From positions 372,001 through 436,000 of the forward strand of contig NZ_AP012541.1 of assembly GCF_000829035.1 (NCBI RefSeq): 64,000 bases of DNA, given 5' to 3'. The notes beneath the pieces were generated by a model. The model did not search any database and was not told where the DNA came from. It saw only the letters and a list, made by a program, of their open reading frames with translations. The DNA comes from Lacticaseibacillus paracasei subsp. paracasei (lineage in GTDB: Bacteria > Bacillota > Bacilli > Lactobacillales > Lactobacillaceae). The translations under genes were made by a program, and so were the position numbers. Positions 8,972-16,719 of this stretch are shown here, in pieces. Position 1 is the stretch's first letter; every line of letters starts with the position of its first letter.

Positions 8972-9171
8972 GATGTTTTTTTCCTCCGCAATTATCGTGT
9001 CGCGCGCTAATGGTTAAGCGATCTTTTGGGGATTCTGCGCTAGTGCAGACATATCGCTTTGATTGGTCAGCGTTTTGGTTACTTGATTGCGATCACGACA
9101 ACTAACTCGCTGCCCGCATAAACTAAACCCATCGATATCGAAAGACACTAGGCGCCGGATGGGATTAGGAG

Positions 9172-9702
9172 ATGGCACAGGAGGAGGCAGGATTTGCATT
9201 GTATCTCGCACATCAAGGGGTGGTGTATGCAGCTTTGGCGCAGTTGGGGATTCGGCGTGATCGAAGTGATTTTCAGGATTGGCGTGATGATGGGATGTTG
9301 GTGTACCTCAACTACTTCAACCGATATCGCGATCCATTGACGGATGAGGCTGCCATTCGCAAGTTTAATAAGCTGGCATGGCATTTTGTTTATCTGACGT
9401 TGATGCAGCGAATGCAGAAAAACCGGCAGCGAAGCGTGATTGAGCGGTTGCCAAGCAATATCACTTTATTGCAGAAAACGACTTTTGCCAGCACTGTTTT
9501 GAATGTGCAGACATCGCTGGAATGGGATGGTCAGCTGCAACGACTCGCGGCTATTTTGACGCCTATGGAGCGAACAGTTTTGGGCTTGCGATTGGCTGAC
9601 TTGTCTGATGCTGGCATCGCAGGTCGATTACAGATTAGTCGGCAACGAGTTTTGAAGATACGTAAGCAGTTGCAGGCCAAGTATCGGCAGATTGTCGGCT
9701 GA
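9172..9702 (+). CDS. Sigma-70-like factor (ComX/SigO-like, distant)
   Basis: This protein of up to 176 aa resembles small alternative sigma factors of Firmicutes. Residues 10-95 look like region 2 (helical, aromatic-rich, LAWHFVYLTLMQRMQKNRQRS). Residues 120-174 form a clear region-4 helix-turn-helix (LTPMERTVLGLRLADLSDAG and ISRQRVLKIRKQL). An in-frame stop lies at 9166-9168, so translation begins at ATG 9172 or later. AGGAGGAGG lies inside the first codons (9178-9186), so TTG 9199 is a possible real start. Genes for a YvrJ-like peptide and a lysin follow in the same direction, probably in one operon. Whether it activates transcription, for example of competence or lysis genes, is not visible. 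Confidence 0.75.
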   Translation: MAQEEAGFALYLAHQGVVYAALAQLGIRRDRSDFQDWRDDGMLVYLNYFNRYRDPLTDEAAIRKFNKLAWHFVYLTLMQRMQKNRQRSVIERLPSNITLLQKTTFASTVLNVQTSLEWDGQLQRLAAILTPMERTVLGLRLADLSDAGIAGRLQISRQRVLKIRKQLQAKYRQIVG

Positions 9703-9776
9703 TGGCAGGATGGTTTCTATTGGATCGGTTCATGCTCACTTGAACATTTTTGGCGTAACGAAAAGAGGAATAAGAG

Positions 9777-9929
9777 ATGGATAAGGAATTATTGACGTAT
9801 GTCTTAGATCAGGCGGTTGGCGTTGTGATTGCCGTGTTTTTACTGACGCGGATCGAGCGGCGGTTGGATATCCTGATTACGAGTATTGAGAAATTCATGA
9901 CAAAGTTGGATGCAAAGGACAAGTTGTAG
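9777..9929 (+). CDS. YvrJ-family small membrane protein
   Basis: This 50-aa peptide begins with DKELLTYVLDQAVGVVIAV, has a single membrane span near residues 9-24, and then a charged amphipathic tail (TRIERRLDILITSIEKFMTKL). This layout matches the YvrJ family and is also shared by small phage holin-like BhlA proteins. A GAGGAATAAGAG ribosome site precedes ATG 9777. The next gene starts ten bases after its stop and encodes a lysin. The position between a sigma factor and a lysin suggests either a holin role or a SigO-regulon-like role; both are inference. Confidence 0.7.
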   Translation: MDKELLTYVLDQAVGVVIAVFLLTRIERRLDILITSIEKFMTKLDAKDKL

Positions 9930-9938
9930 GAGGCCGAG

Positions 9939-10706
9939 ATGGTGATATTAATGGCAGATGTGAGTAGCTGGCAGCCGGAATCGGACAGTTGGTTTCGTCA
10001 ACTGGCGGATGTTGGTGTAAAGGCAGTGGTGGTTAAGTTGACAGAAGGCACCACCTACCGCAATCCCAAAGCTGCGGCACAATTGGCAGCCGGTCGGCGA
10101 ATGGGGATGCAGGTGCATGGTTATCATTACGCGCATTATCACAACAGTGCTGATGCCGTGGCGGAAGGACGGTTTTTCGGAACTACGGCCAAGGCTTTGG
10201 GGATACCCACGGAATCGGTCATGGTGGCGGATGTGGAGGACCCAAGTTTAACCGGCGAGTTGACGGGCTTGACCAATGTTTTCCTTCAGACGGTCAAAGC
10301 GATTGGCTATCCCCACACGGATCTGTATACCATGACTAGTTGGCTGACCACGCGGCGCTTTGATCGGGTCGCCTTGATCCCGAAAAATCTGTGGCTTGCC
10401 AGTTACGGCGTGAATCAACCGGGCGTTGATAATGTTGGCACATGGCAGTTCACGAATAACTTTCAAGGGCTAGGTGTTGATATGAGTTACGACTTTTTTG
10501 GCCACTATACAACGCGTCTCACTGGCACACTCAACGATGGTGTCGCGCGCGTGCCAACGATTCGGTTTCATACCGTGCAGCCAGGGGAGAGCTGGTGGGC
10601 GATTGCGCACCAGTACGGACATGACATGGACAAGAAGCTGGCTGCATTGAATGGCAAGACGATTTTGAGTGTGATTCACCCTGGGGATCAGTTACGGGTG
10701 AATTGA
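9939..10706 (+). CDS. GH25 muramidase with C-terminal LysM domain (endolysin-like)
   Basis: This 255-aa enzyme should cleave the beta-1,4 bond between MurNAc and GlcNAc. Residues 5-195 form a GH25 barrel starting MADVSSWQPE, with the acidic active-site cluster in VMVADVEDPS and the C-terminal TWQFTNN strand. Residues 208-254 form one LysM repeat (HTVQPGESWWAIAHQYG ending HPGDQLRVN), which binds peptidoglycan. There is no signal peptide, so export would need a holin, a permeabilised membrane or cell lysis, as for phage endolysins. AGGAGGCCGAG precedes ATG 9939. The YvrJ-like peptide just upstream is the obvious candidate partner. Confidence 0.9.
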   Translation: MVILMADVSSWQPESDSWFRQLADVGVKAVVVKLTEGTTYRNPKAAAQLAAGRRMGMQVHGYHYAHYHNSADAVAEGRFFGTTAKALGIPTESVMVADVEDPSLTGELTGLTNVFLQTVKAIGYPHTDLYTMTSWLTTRRFDRVALIPKNLWLASYGVNQPGVDNVGTWQFTNNFQGLGVDMSYDFFGHYTTRLTGTLNDGVARVPTIRFHTVQPGESWWAIAHQYGHDMDKKLAALNGKTILSVIHPGDQLRVN

Positions 10707-10723
10707 TATCCCCGTGTTCAAAG

Positions 10724-10767
10724 AAAGCTGTTGACTGGTCAAGAAGACCGAACAGACAGCTTTTTTT
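10724..10767 (+). terminator. Terminator after the sigma/YvrJ/lysin operon
   Basis: AAAGCTGT near 10724 pairs with ACAGCTTT-like sequence ending in seven T at 10761-10767, with an inner pairing of GGTC with GACC. Confidence 0.75.
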
Positions 10768-10843
10768 CTAGGATATCAAGTTGTTTTAAAAGATGAAAAT
10801 AACAAATTCAATAAAAAATCACAAAAAGATTGCGTAAAACATG

Positions 10844-10902
10844 TTGACACGGTGTCACTTTCCGTATAAACTACGAATTATCAATTAGTGACACCGTGTC
10901 AC
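10844..10902 (+). promoter_or_regulatory. TetR-controlled promoter with two operator palindromes
   Basis: TTGACA at 10844-10849 is spaced 17 bases from TAAACT (10867-10872), with TATAAA at 10865 as the alternative. TGACACGGTGTCA (10845-10857) overlaps the -35 box and GTGACACCGTGTCAC (10888-10902) lies just past the start site. They are nearly identical palindromes, the typical arrangement for an autoregulated TetR repressor controlling the three following genes. Confidence 0.85.
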
Positions 10903-10916
10903 CACAGGGGGCAATC

Positions 10917-11420
10917 ATGGCATCTACTACTTTTCAACATCTAGATGCAGCTAAACAACAACGGGTCTTAGCTGCACTCATCACAGAATTTTCTCAATAT
11001 CCGTTAGCGCAGGCGCAGGTGGCGCGCATCGTGAAGCAGGCTGATATTGCCCGCGGTGCTTTTTATAAGTACTTCACGGATCTAGATGACGCCTATCGCT
11101 ATGCCTTTGGACAGGTGATCGGGCGGTTGCATGCGGGTATCACGGGTCCGACCATGCGGCAAGATCCATATACGGCAACAGCTGATTTTCTGCATGAGGC
11201 TAGTGAGAGTCGTGACCGGGATTTCATCCGCTTGCATTTCACTAAAAATAGCGGGCTGGTGAATGTGGCCCGGCCACAAGTTCCCGCAGATGCAACCGAC
11301 TGGGCTGTCGCGTCGTTATGCCACAGTGCGATTTCTGAGGTACTGGCTGATCCGGCTGACGCGACCTTGATTTTGGCACATTTGAAGGCAGCACTTTCTC
11401 AGCTGCAAGTTAAGGAGTGA
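10917..11420 (+). CDS. TetR-family transcriptional repressor
   Basis: This 167-aa regulator has an N-terminal HTH (residues 18-55, with VARIVKQADIARGAFYKYF) and a short ligand-binding domain. The start at 10917 is preceded by AGGGGGC; an in-frame GTG at 10896 lies inside the operator and has no ribosome site. Two matching palindromes in its own promoter indicate autorepression. The stop is four bases before the permease gene, so repressor, permease and ATPase form one operon. The inducer is unknown; the usual pattern would be a toxic small molecule or peptide handled by the transporter. Confidence 0.9.
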   Translation: MASTTFQHLDAAKQQRVLAALITEFSQYPLAQAQVARIVKQADIARGAFYKYFTDLDDAYRYAFGQVIGRLHAGITGPTMRQDPYTATADFLHEASESRDRDFIRLHFTKNSGLVNVARPQVPADATDWAVASLCHSAISEVLADPADATLILAHLKAALSQLQVKE

Positions 11421-11424
11421 AACA

Positions 11425-12486
11425 ATGTATCTTTCATTAAAAGAAATCTGGCATGAAAAATTACGCTATGGCTTGATCATCGGTATGATTTTGCTGGTGA
11501 CTTACCTTGTATTTATTCTCAGTGCGTTGGCTAATGGGCTTGCCCAGCAGAATACGCAAGCAATCGAGTCCTGGGACACATCGCGGGTGGTGTTGGCAAA
11601 GGACTCGGATATCAATTTGAGCCAGTCGCTGCTGACGTCGGAGCAGACAAAAGCGATTAAGCTAGGCAAGTCGCAAGCCTATGTCGGTACAATCGGCGCG
11701 GTTGCGACCAGCAGCAAGCACTCGGAAATTCGTTCGACGATGGTCGGGCTTGATTGGAATCAGTACATCGGCAAGGACATGCAGCTGGTGAGCGGTCATC
11801 GCGTGCAAAGTGACAATCAAATTGTCGTGGATACACAATTTAAAAATGAAGGCTACAAGCTTGGCGACAAGGTGCGGCTAACCACAAACGGCCAGCAGTA
11901 TACCATCGTCGGTTTCACGGAAAATGCCAAAATGAGTGTCGCCCCGGTTGTCTACGGCACCATGGCGACATGGCGAAAACTGCACAACTTGCCGGATACT
12001 TTTACGGCTAGCGGCATTATTTCCAAGTCGGCTGATTTTAAAGTTAACAACAGCGATCTGAAAACCTATACAGCGGATACATTTATCCAGAAGCTGCCGG
12101 GTTATTCAGCCCAAAATAGCACGTTTGCGTTCATGATTGGTTTTCTATTTGTGATTTCGCTGATTGTCATCGCGGTCTTCCTGTACATTTTGACCATGCA
12201 GAAGATTCCTAACTACGCCGTTTTACGGGCACAAGGTGTACCGGCGCGGACCCTCGTTAAAACGACCATTGCGCAAGCACTCATGCTTGTGTCATTCGGT
12301 CTGATCCTCGGTGGGGTGCTGACGGCAGTTACAGCGCGGTTCATGCCTCTGGGTGTGCCGATGATTTTCTCCGCCGGTTTAAGCATCGCAGTTGTTATTG
12401 GCATTTTGCTCACCGGCTTACTCGGTGCAATTGTCCCAGTCCGGACGATTCTTAAAGTTGATCCTGTCACAGCCATTGGAGGTTGA
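11425..12486 (+). CDS. FtsX-like ABC transporter permease
   Basis: This 353-aa membrane protein has the MacB/FtsX layout: one N-terminal membrane span (residues 13-33), a large extracellular domain (residues 40-225) and three C-terminal spans, with the coupling segment KIPNYAVLRAQGVPARTL between the first two of these. It partners with the LolD-like ATPase encoded four bases downstream. Such pairs export peptides or lipoproteins, or act as mechanotransmission devices for antimicrobial resistance. The substrate cannot be inferred. Confidence 0.9.
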   Translation: MYLSLKEIWHEKLRYGLIIGMILLVTYLVFILSALANGLAQQNTQAIESWDTSRVVLAKDSDINLSQSLLTSEQTKAIKLGKSQAYVGTIGAVATSSKHSEIRSTMVGLDWNQYIGKDMQLVSGHRVQSDNQIVVDTQFKNEGYKLGDKVRLTTNGQQYTIVGFTENAKMSVAPVVYGTMATWRKLHNLPDTFTASGIISKSADFKVNNSDLKTYTADTFIQKLPGYSAQNSTFAFMIGFLFVISLIVIAVFLYILTMQKIPNYAVLRAQGVPARTLVKTTIAQALMLVSFGLILGGVLTAVTARFMPLGVPMIFSAGLSIAVVIGILLTGLLGAIVPVRTILKVDPVTAIGG

Positions 12487-12490
12487 TTGT

Positions 12491-13180
12491 ATGTCAGCTA
12501 TCGAATTACAACACATCATTAAAAATTTTAAAACGCCAACCAGCGATGTCGAAGTCCTCAAAGATGTTAGCTTCAGTGCCGAACCCGGCAGTCTTTCGCT
12601 AGTGCTTGGGCCGTCTGGTTCAGGGAAAAGTACGTTTTTGACCATTGCAGGTGGCATTCAAACCCCAACATCAGGGGTCGTGACAACCGCTGGACAGGAG
12701 CTTGATAAGTTATCCGGCAAGGCGCGTGATGCATTGCGGTTGGATAAGATCGGATTTGTTCTTCAGTCATACAACCTCGTCCCATATTTGACGGTTGGCG
12801 AGCAGTTCACTTTAGTCGACAAGATTAAGCCAAAAAACAACCTCAGTCATGAGGAACTTGATCAATTGCTGGATGATCTCGGTATTGGTGACCTAGTTAA
12901 TCAATATCCGGCTTCCTTATCCGGCGGCCAAACACAACGGGTAGCAATTGCACGAGCCTTGTATCCCGATCCAGCCATCGTGTTGGCCGACGAACCAACC
13001 GCCGCATTGGATAGTCCGCGTGTGGCAGTTGTCGGACAGCTGCTAGCTGATCTGGCACATAAGCGTGATAAGGCAATTGTTGTTGTCACCCATGATGTTC
13101 GCTTAGAAAAGTTTGCGGATCGCACGTTTACTTTGTTGGATGGTCAGTTAAGCGAAGGTGACACTTCCAACGCAGCATAG
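12491..13180 (+). CDS. LolD/MacB-type ABC transporter ATPase
   Basis: This 229-aa ATPase has Walker A GPSGSGKST (residues 40-48), Q-loop FVLQSYNLVPYL, signature LSGGQTQRVAIARAL, Walker B IVLADEPTAALD and switch VVVTHDVR. The start is ATG 12491; a longer open frame from 12392 overlaps the permease gene and is not coding. It energises the preceding permease and closes the TetR operon, which ends in a perfect terminator. Confidence 0.93.
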   Translation: MSAIELQHIIKNFKTPTSDVEVLKDVSFSAEPGSLSLVLGPSGSGKSTFLTIAGGIQTPTSGVVTTAGQELDKLSGKARDALRLDKIGFVLQSYNLVPYLTVGEQFTLVDKIKPKNNLSHEELDQLLDDLGIGDLVNQYPASLSGGQTQRVAIARALYPDPAIVLADEPTAALDSPRVAVVGQLLADLAHKRDKAIVVVTHDVRLEKFADRTFTLLDGQLSEGDTSNAA

Positions 13181-13227
13181 TGAAAAAACAACCGTTTGCT
13201 TCGGGATGATTAACGTGGTAGATGCTT

Positions 13228-13273
13228 AAAGAGCCCTCTTGTGTCAGAATTCTGACACAAGAGGGCTCTTTTT
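13228..13273 (+). terminator. Perfect palindromic terminator after the TetR/ABC operon
   Basis: Twenty-base perfect arms centred on GAATTC (AAAGAGCCCTCTTGTGTCAG and its complement) end in a T run. It works in both directions and so may also stop transcripts from the facing NADH oxidase gene. Confidence 0.9.
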
Positions 13274-13341
13274 GAAGCTTAATCGTTTATCTGGCTGATT
13301 GAAATGAAGACATCATTTGCCTAATGTCTTTTTAAAAGTAA

Positions 13342-14712
13342 TTAGAATCGCGGTTCGCCTAAAGCGTGTTGCGCAGCCAAGTTCAGCAAGCTCCATTGAC
13401 GATCAAAACCTGGCTGGAAGAAGAAGTCGGCTTCGGCCAAGTCTTCAAGGCTTAATTGTTGTTGAACGGCGAGTGCCAAGACGTTGCCTTGTGCAGTCAC
13501 GTCGTAAGTGGACAATACTGCACCGCCTAACAGTCGATGAGTTTGCGGGTCAAAGACTAAGTTGACGCAAACCTGTGGATTGCCGTTAGCTTCTGGCACA
13601 TAGTCTGGCCGCAGTGAATCGGTGTAGAAAGCGGTATGCACGTTAACGTCAGCCCGTTTAGCTGTGAAGGTGTTCAGGCCGCTAGCTGCAAAATGGTAGT
13701 CGAAAACGCTCAACGCACTGGAACCAACGACGCCCTTGAATGGCCGTGCTGGATTTTCTGCAAAAATGTTTTCGGCAAGGTAACGGGCTTCACGTCGCGC
13801 AACGGTTGCCAAGGCAATCGGCACCTTTTGTTGTGCTGGAATTGAGTAAACCAAAGTGGCATCACCGATAGCATAAACGTCTGGCAAATTGGTCCGCAGA
13901 TAAGGATCGGTGTTGATGAAGCCGCGTTTATCAAGGTTAACGGTGCCCTTGAGCCATTCCGTTGCTGGCTTGATACCCGCTGCTTGAATCACGAGATCGG
14001 TTTTAACGTCACCGGCATCCGTTTTGACGGCGCTAACAGCTTCATCGCCTGTGAAGGCTTCGATCTTGACACCAAGCTTGAGCTCAACACCTTTATCAGT
14101 GAGTTCCTTGGCCAGAATGTCGGTCATTTCTGGATCCAGATAGGTACCCAGTGGGCGATCAATCATATCCAACAACGTTACTTGTTTACCAGCTTTACGA
14201 CTGGCTTCAGCCGCTTCAATCCCGATATAACCGGCACCGATGATGGTGACGTGCTTAACCGCCGGGTCTTCTAACTTGGCCTTGATGTTGGTGGCCCAAT
14301 CGTAGCCACGCATCAAGAAGACATTCTTCAAATCGTTGCCTGGCACTGGTAAGGAATTCGGGCGAACGCCTGAACTCAGAATTAATTTGTCATAAGGATA
14401 GTCCTGCGTCGTGCCGTTCTTCGTGTCGCGAACGGTGACGGATTTCACATCAGCATTGATTGCCGTCACTTCATGGTTGTTTAACACATGTGCGCCGCGC
14501 TTGATCAAATCGTCTGGACGAAAATTCCGAACATCATTCACATCGGTAACTTGATTTTCTAAGAATAGTTCCATCCCGCAGGACATGAACGAAACAAAAT
14601 CACCTGCTTCAAACATCGTAATGTCTGCATCGGGATAACGATGCAACAGTTCTAAGACGCTTTGGTGACCGCCGTGTGATGCCCCTACAACAATGATCTT
14701 TGGCTTGTCCAC
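13342..14712 (-). CDS. FAD-dependent NADH oxidase / peroxidase family enzyme
   Basis: This 456-aa flavoenzyme belongs to the NADH oxidase (Nox) / NADH peroxidase (Npx) group. It has an FAD-binding N terminus (IIVVGASHGGHQ), a redox-active Cys in SFMSCGMELF near residue 44, a central NAD-binding motif (VTIIGAGYIGIEAAEA) and the FAD motif DVYAIGDA. His in GASHGG is typical of peroxidase-type members, whereas water-forming oxidases have a similar His in the same place, so I leave the exact reaction open. It starts at GTG 14712 with AGGAGG upstream and has its own promoter. It would regenerate NAD+ and remove oxygen or peroxide. Confidence 0.88.
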   Translation of the reverse strand: MDKPKIIVVGASHGGHQSVLELLHRYPDADITMFEAGDFVSFMSCGMELFLENQVTDVNDVRNFRPDDLIKRGAHVLNNHEVTAINADVKSVTVRDTKNGTTQDYPYDKLILSSGVRPNSLPVPGNDLKNVFLMRGYDWATNIKAKLEDPAVKHVTIIGAGYIGIEAAEASRKAGKQVTLLDMIDRPLGTYLDPEMTDILAKELTDKGVELKLGVKIEAFTGDEAVSAVKTDAGDVKTDLVIQAAGIKPATEWLKGTVNLDKRGFINTDPYLRTNLPDVYAIGDATLVYSIPAQQKVPIALATVARREARYLAENIFAENPARPFKGVVGSSALSVFDYHFAASGLNTFTAKRADVNVHTAFYTDSLRPDYVPEANGNPQVCVNLVFDPQTHRLLGGAVLSTYDVTAQGNVLALAVQQQLSLEDLAEADFFFQPGFDRQWSLLNLAAQHALGEPRF

Positions 14713-14768
14713 AAAAATTCCTCCTAATTATGTAGTAACCGCGACTTTTCGTCATCGGCTCTATCTCT

Positions 14769-14797
14769 ATATTAGAATAGTTCCAATCTATAGTCAA
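14769..14797 (-). promoter_or_regulatory. Promoter of the NADH oxidase gene
   Basis: TTGACT (complement of 14792-14797) and TAATAT (complement of 14769-14774) have a 17-base spacer. The interval 14798-14992 shows no other feature I can support. Confidence 0.8.
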
Positions 14798-14992
14798 TGA
14801 TAGACGACAATTAATTATTGAACAATTTATTTTTAGAGACGGCTAACTTTATGCAGATGAGCTTTGGCCACGACGCTGCCTAACAGAGATCGTGGCAACT
14901 ATCATGTTCAAAAAGGTGGCATCGCGTATGTTTTTTTGTAGAACATTTTTACCCAGTCAAAAGCAATCTCGTTGATGGTTCACAAAAACATG

Positions 14993-15034
14993 AAAAAAGC
15001 CGCTGCACTAAGATTCAATATCTCAGTTGCAGCG
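14993..15034 (-). terminator. Terminator after the HAD phosphatase gene
   Basis: Read on the minus strand, CGCTGCAACTGAGAT pairs imperfectly with ATCTTAGTGCAGCG and is followed by CTTTTTTC. Confidence 0.8.
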
Positions 15035-15075
15035 ACCATTCATTTGCTTATTGAAATCTCATGGCGTCCTGACAG

Positions 15076-15894
15076 TTAGATAATCGCGAAGTGCTTAAGT
15101 GCCTTCACCACGCCATCTTCATCATTGCTTGCTGTAATAAAATCAGCACGTTTTTTGACAATGTCCTGGCCGTTAGCCATAGCAACACTTGTCCCGGCGA
15201 AATCGAACATATCGAGGTTGTTATGTTCATCGCCAAACGCAATGACATCGTCTGCTGAAAATCCGAGGTGTTGGGTGAGTTGCGCTAGGCCCCAGCCCTT
15301 ATCGACGCCATGAGGCATGATTTCCAGCATAAATGGCATACTGCGAATGACGGTAAAACGATTGCCAAATTCAGTTTCGGCTTGGGGTTGAATCGCGGCA
15401 AGCTTATCTGGTTCGCCCAGTAACATGCCCTTTGCAATCACGAAGTCTTCTGGCATTTCTTGCGGTTCGCGGACCTTAATACCGGCCGTATTTTCCCATG
15501 CTTGTAAAACGGTGTAACGACTGATATTGCGATCTGCCGTATAAACCTCTCCGGCTGGCGTCAAGACGTTGCTGTCAATGCCGTTGCTAGCGACCGAAGC
15601 CGCAAAAGTCGAAAAGTCTTGATAATCCTGATGATTCAGAAACTTTTCAGCAATGATTTTGCCGCTAGCACTTTGCACTACGCCGCCACCTTGAACAATG
15701 ACATATTGATCGTCGCCTTCTAGCCCCAAAGCCTCTAATGTGGCATGAACGCCGGGCAAAGGTCGTCCGGTACACGGCACAACCTTGATACCGGCAGCAA
15801 TGGCAGTCTTCAAACCGCTAATTGTAGCGGGTGACAGCTGCTTATGTGAATTTAATAATGTGTCATCCAAATCAACCGCAATCAAACGGTACAT
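15076..15894 (-). CDS. Cof-type HAD-family sugar phosphatase (YidA-like)
   Basis: This 272-aa hydrolase has HAD motif I DLDDTLLNS (nucleophile Asp8, Asp10), motif II PCTGRP, and motif III/IV region VIAFGDEHNNLDMF. The large C2B cap between residues 80 and 190 places it in the Cof/YidA branch, which dephosphorylates sugar phosphates and similar metabolites. ATG 15894 is preceded by AAAGGGGTG; an in-frame GTG at 15903 would sit on top of that site. The gene is monocistronic, with its own terminator. Confidence 0.9.
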   Translation of the reverse strand: MYRLIAVDLDDTLLNSHKQLSPATISGLKTAIAAGIKVVPCTGRPLPGVHATLEALGLEGDDQYVIVQGGGVVQSASGKIIAEKFLNHQDYQDFSTFAASVASNGIDSNVLTPAGEVYTADRNISRYTVLQAWENTAGIKVREPQEMPEDFVIAKGMLLGEPDKLAAIQPQAETEFGNRFTVIRSMPFMLEIMPHGVDKGWGLAQLTQHLGFSADDVIAFGDEHNNLDMFDFAGTSVAMANGQDIVKKRADFITASNDEDGVVKALKHFAII

Positions 15895-16005
15895 GGCAGT
15901 CACACCCCTTTCTCATGCCAGCTTAGCACAGCGGGGTGGGAGGGGACAATGTGGGAAATAAACGGTGAGAAATGGCCAATAAACGCTGCTGGTAATGGCC
16001 GGACA

Positions 16006-16036
16006 TAAAAACGACTTCCTGAACAAAGGAAGTCGC
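16006..16036 (-). terminator. Terminator downstream of the YafQ-like gene
   Basis: On the minus strand GCGACTTCCT pairs with AGGAAGTCGT around a six-base loop, followed by TTTT. The rest of 15895-16209 holds a small imperfect hairpin near 16061-16077 (GCGGA/TCCGC) and no gene. Confidence 0.75.
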
Positions 16037-16209
16037 TTCCGTTCGAATGACCTTCAATAACGCGGATGACCACTCCGCAGTGATCATCGAATGATATTTT
16101 GTGCTTTACTCCAAGCACATAGTAACATGAAAGATTGTCGTCTTGCCAATTGTTGTTGGTTGTCAAAAGAAGGCGCCTTAACTTTGGTCGACAGTAGACC
16201 AAAATAACG

Positions 16210-16479
16210 TTAAATGTCCCCATGACGCCCCACATCCAGCAACCGTACCGTCAAATCTTCTACCCGATAGATCAGCAACCAGCTGCCTTTAATGAACAAA
16301 GCGCGATCAGGTTTGCGACTTTTGATGACATGATCGTCGTATTTTTCCGGCAGCGGGTCGCCGGTTTTCAAGTAGTTGGTGACTTGTTCAAAGTCGTTCT
16401 GAGTAAAGCGTCCAGCTTGGAGGAGTTGCTTGAGGTGCTTTTTGAAGCGTGATTGTTGTGTGAGTTGGTAGTGGGGCAT
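16210..16479 (-). CDS. YafQ-family (RelE/ParE fold) toxin, orphan and degenerate
   Basis: This 89-aa protein matches the YafQ mRNA-interferase family, which cuts mRNA in the ribosome. The conserved blocks are YDDHVI, SWLLIYRVED and VGRHGDI. Aligned by eye with E. coli YafQ, the His of the first block, the Trp and the C-terminal His are kept. The catalytic His at position 63 corresponds to Phe, Asp67 to Ser, and the last aromatic residue (Phe91) is missing because translation stops at GDI. No DinJ/RelB-like antitoxin gene lies upstream within 240 bases or downstream. It is therefore an orphan, probably weak or inactive toxin. Confidence 0.8.
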   Translation of the reverse strand: MPHYQLTQQSRFKKHLKQLLQAGRFTQNDFEQVTNYLKTGDPLPEKYDDHVIKSRKPDRALFIKGSWLLIYRVEDLTVRLLDVGRHGDI

Positions 16480-16630
16480 GATGGACCTGCCTTTCTTGTT
16501 TTCTTAAGCGTACCGCAATGAACAACAATGGAAAAATATTTTTATCGAAGACAGTGGTGACTTGTGAAGGATTGGTTAACGTCATGTCACACTTTTAAAA
16601 AGAAATTCACAAAATTGATTTCGCTTGTTT

Positions 16631-16646
16631 TTGAAATCGATACCAA
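16631..16646 (+). promoter_or_regulatory. Operator O1 for the LacI-family regulator
   Basis: TTGAAATCGATACCAA shares the half-site ATACCAA and the general symmetry of the near-perfect palindrome at 17744-17759. It lies just upstream of the -35 box of the regulator gene, which suggests autoregulation. Confidence 0.65.
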
Positions 16647-16653
16647 AAAAGCG

Positions 16654-16681
16654 TTGACAAGAAATCTGAAAGCGCTATATT
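16654..16681 (+). promoter_or_regulatory. Promoter of the LacI/PTS/glucosidase cluster
   Basis: TTGACA (16654-16659) and TATATT (16676-16681) are separated by 16 bases, about 40 bases before the regulator's start codon. Confidence 0.75.
16667..16680 (+). promoter_or_regulatory. cre site (CcpA binding) overlapping the -10 box
   Basis: TGAAAGCGCTATAT matches the cre consensus TGWAANCGNTNWCA at 12 of 14 positions and overlaps the -10 region, where CcpA binding would repress. Carbon catabolite repression of the cluster is the expected effect. Confidence 0.65.
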
Positions 16682-16719
16682 ATTCATGTAATCAAGGAGA
16701 TGCGGAGGAGCGGTGAAAA

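Noticed and set aside
13306-13332. Second plus-strand terminator (AAGACAT / ATGTCTT) after 13273
   Set aside because: The stem is short and a much stronger terminator lies just before it; on the other strand there is no T run.
15900-16235. Open frame of 111 aa on the minus strand overlapping the end of the YafQ-like gene
   Set aside because: No ribosome site, overlaps the toxin end and a terminator hairpin, and its composition looks non-coding.
16388-16585. Minus-strand frame of 65 aa upstream of the YafQ-like gene as a possible antitoxin
   Set aside because: It overlaps the toxin gene for a third of its length, lacks a ribosome site and has no ribbon-helix-helix or DinJ/RelB features.
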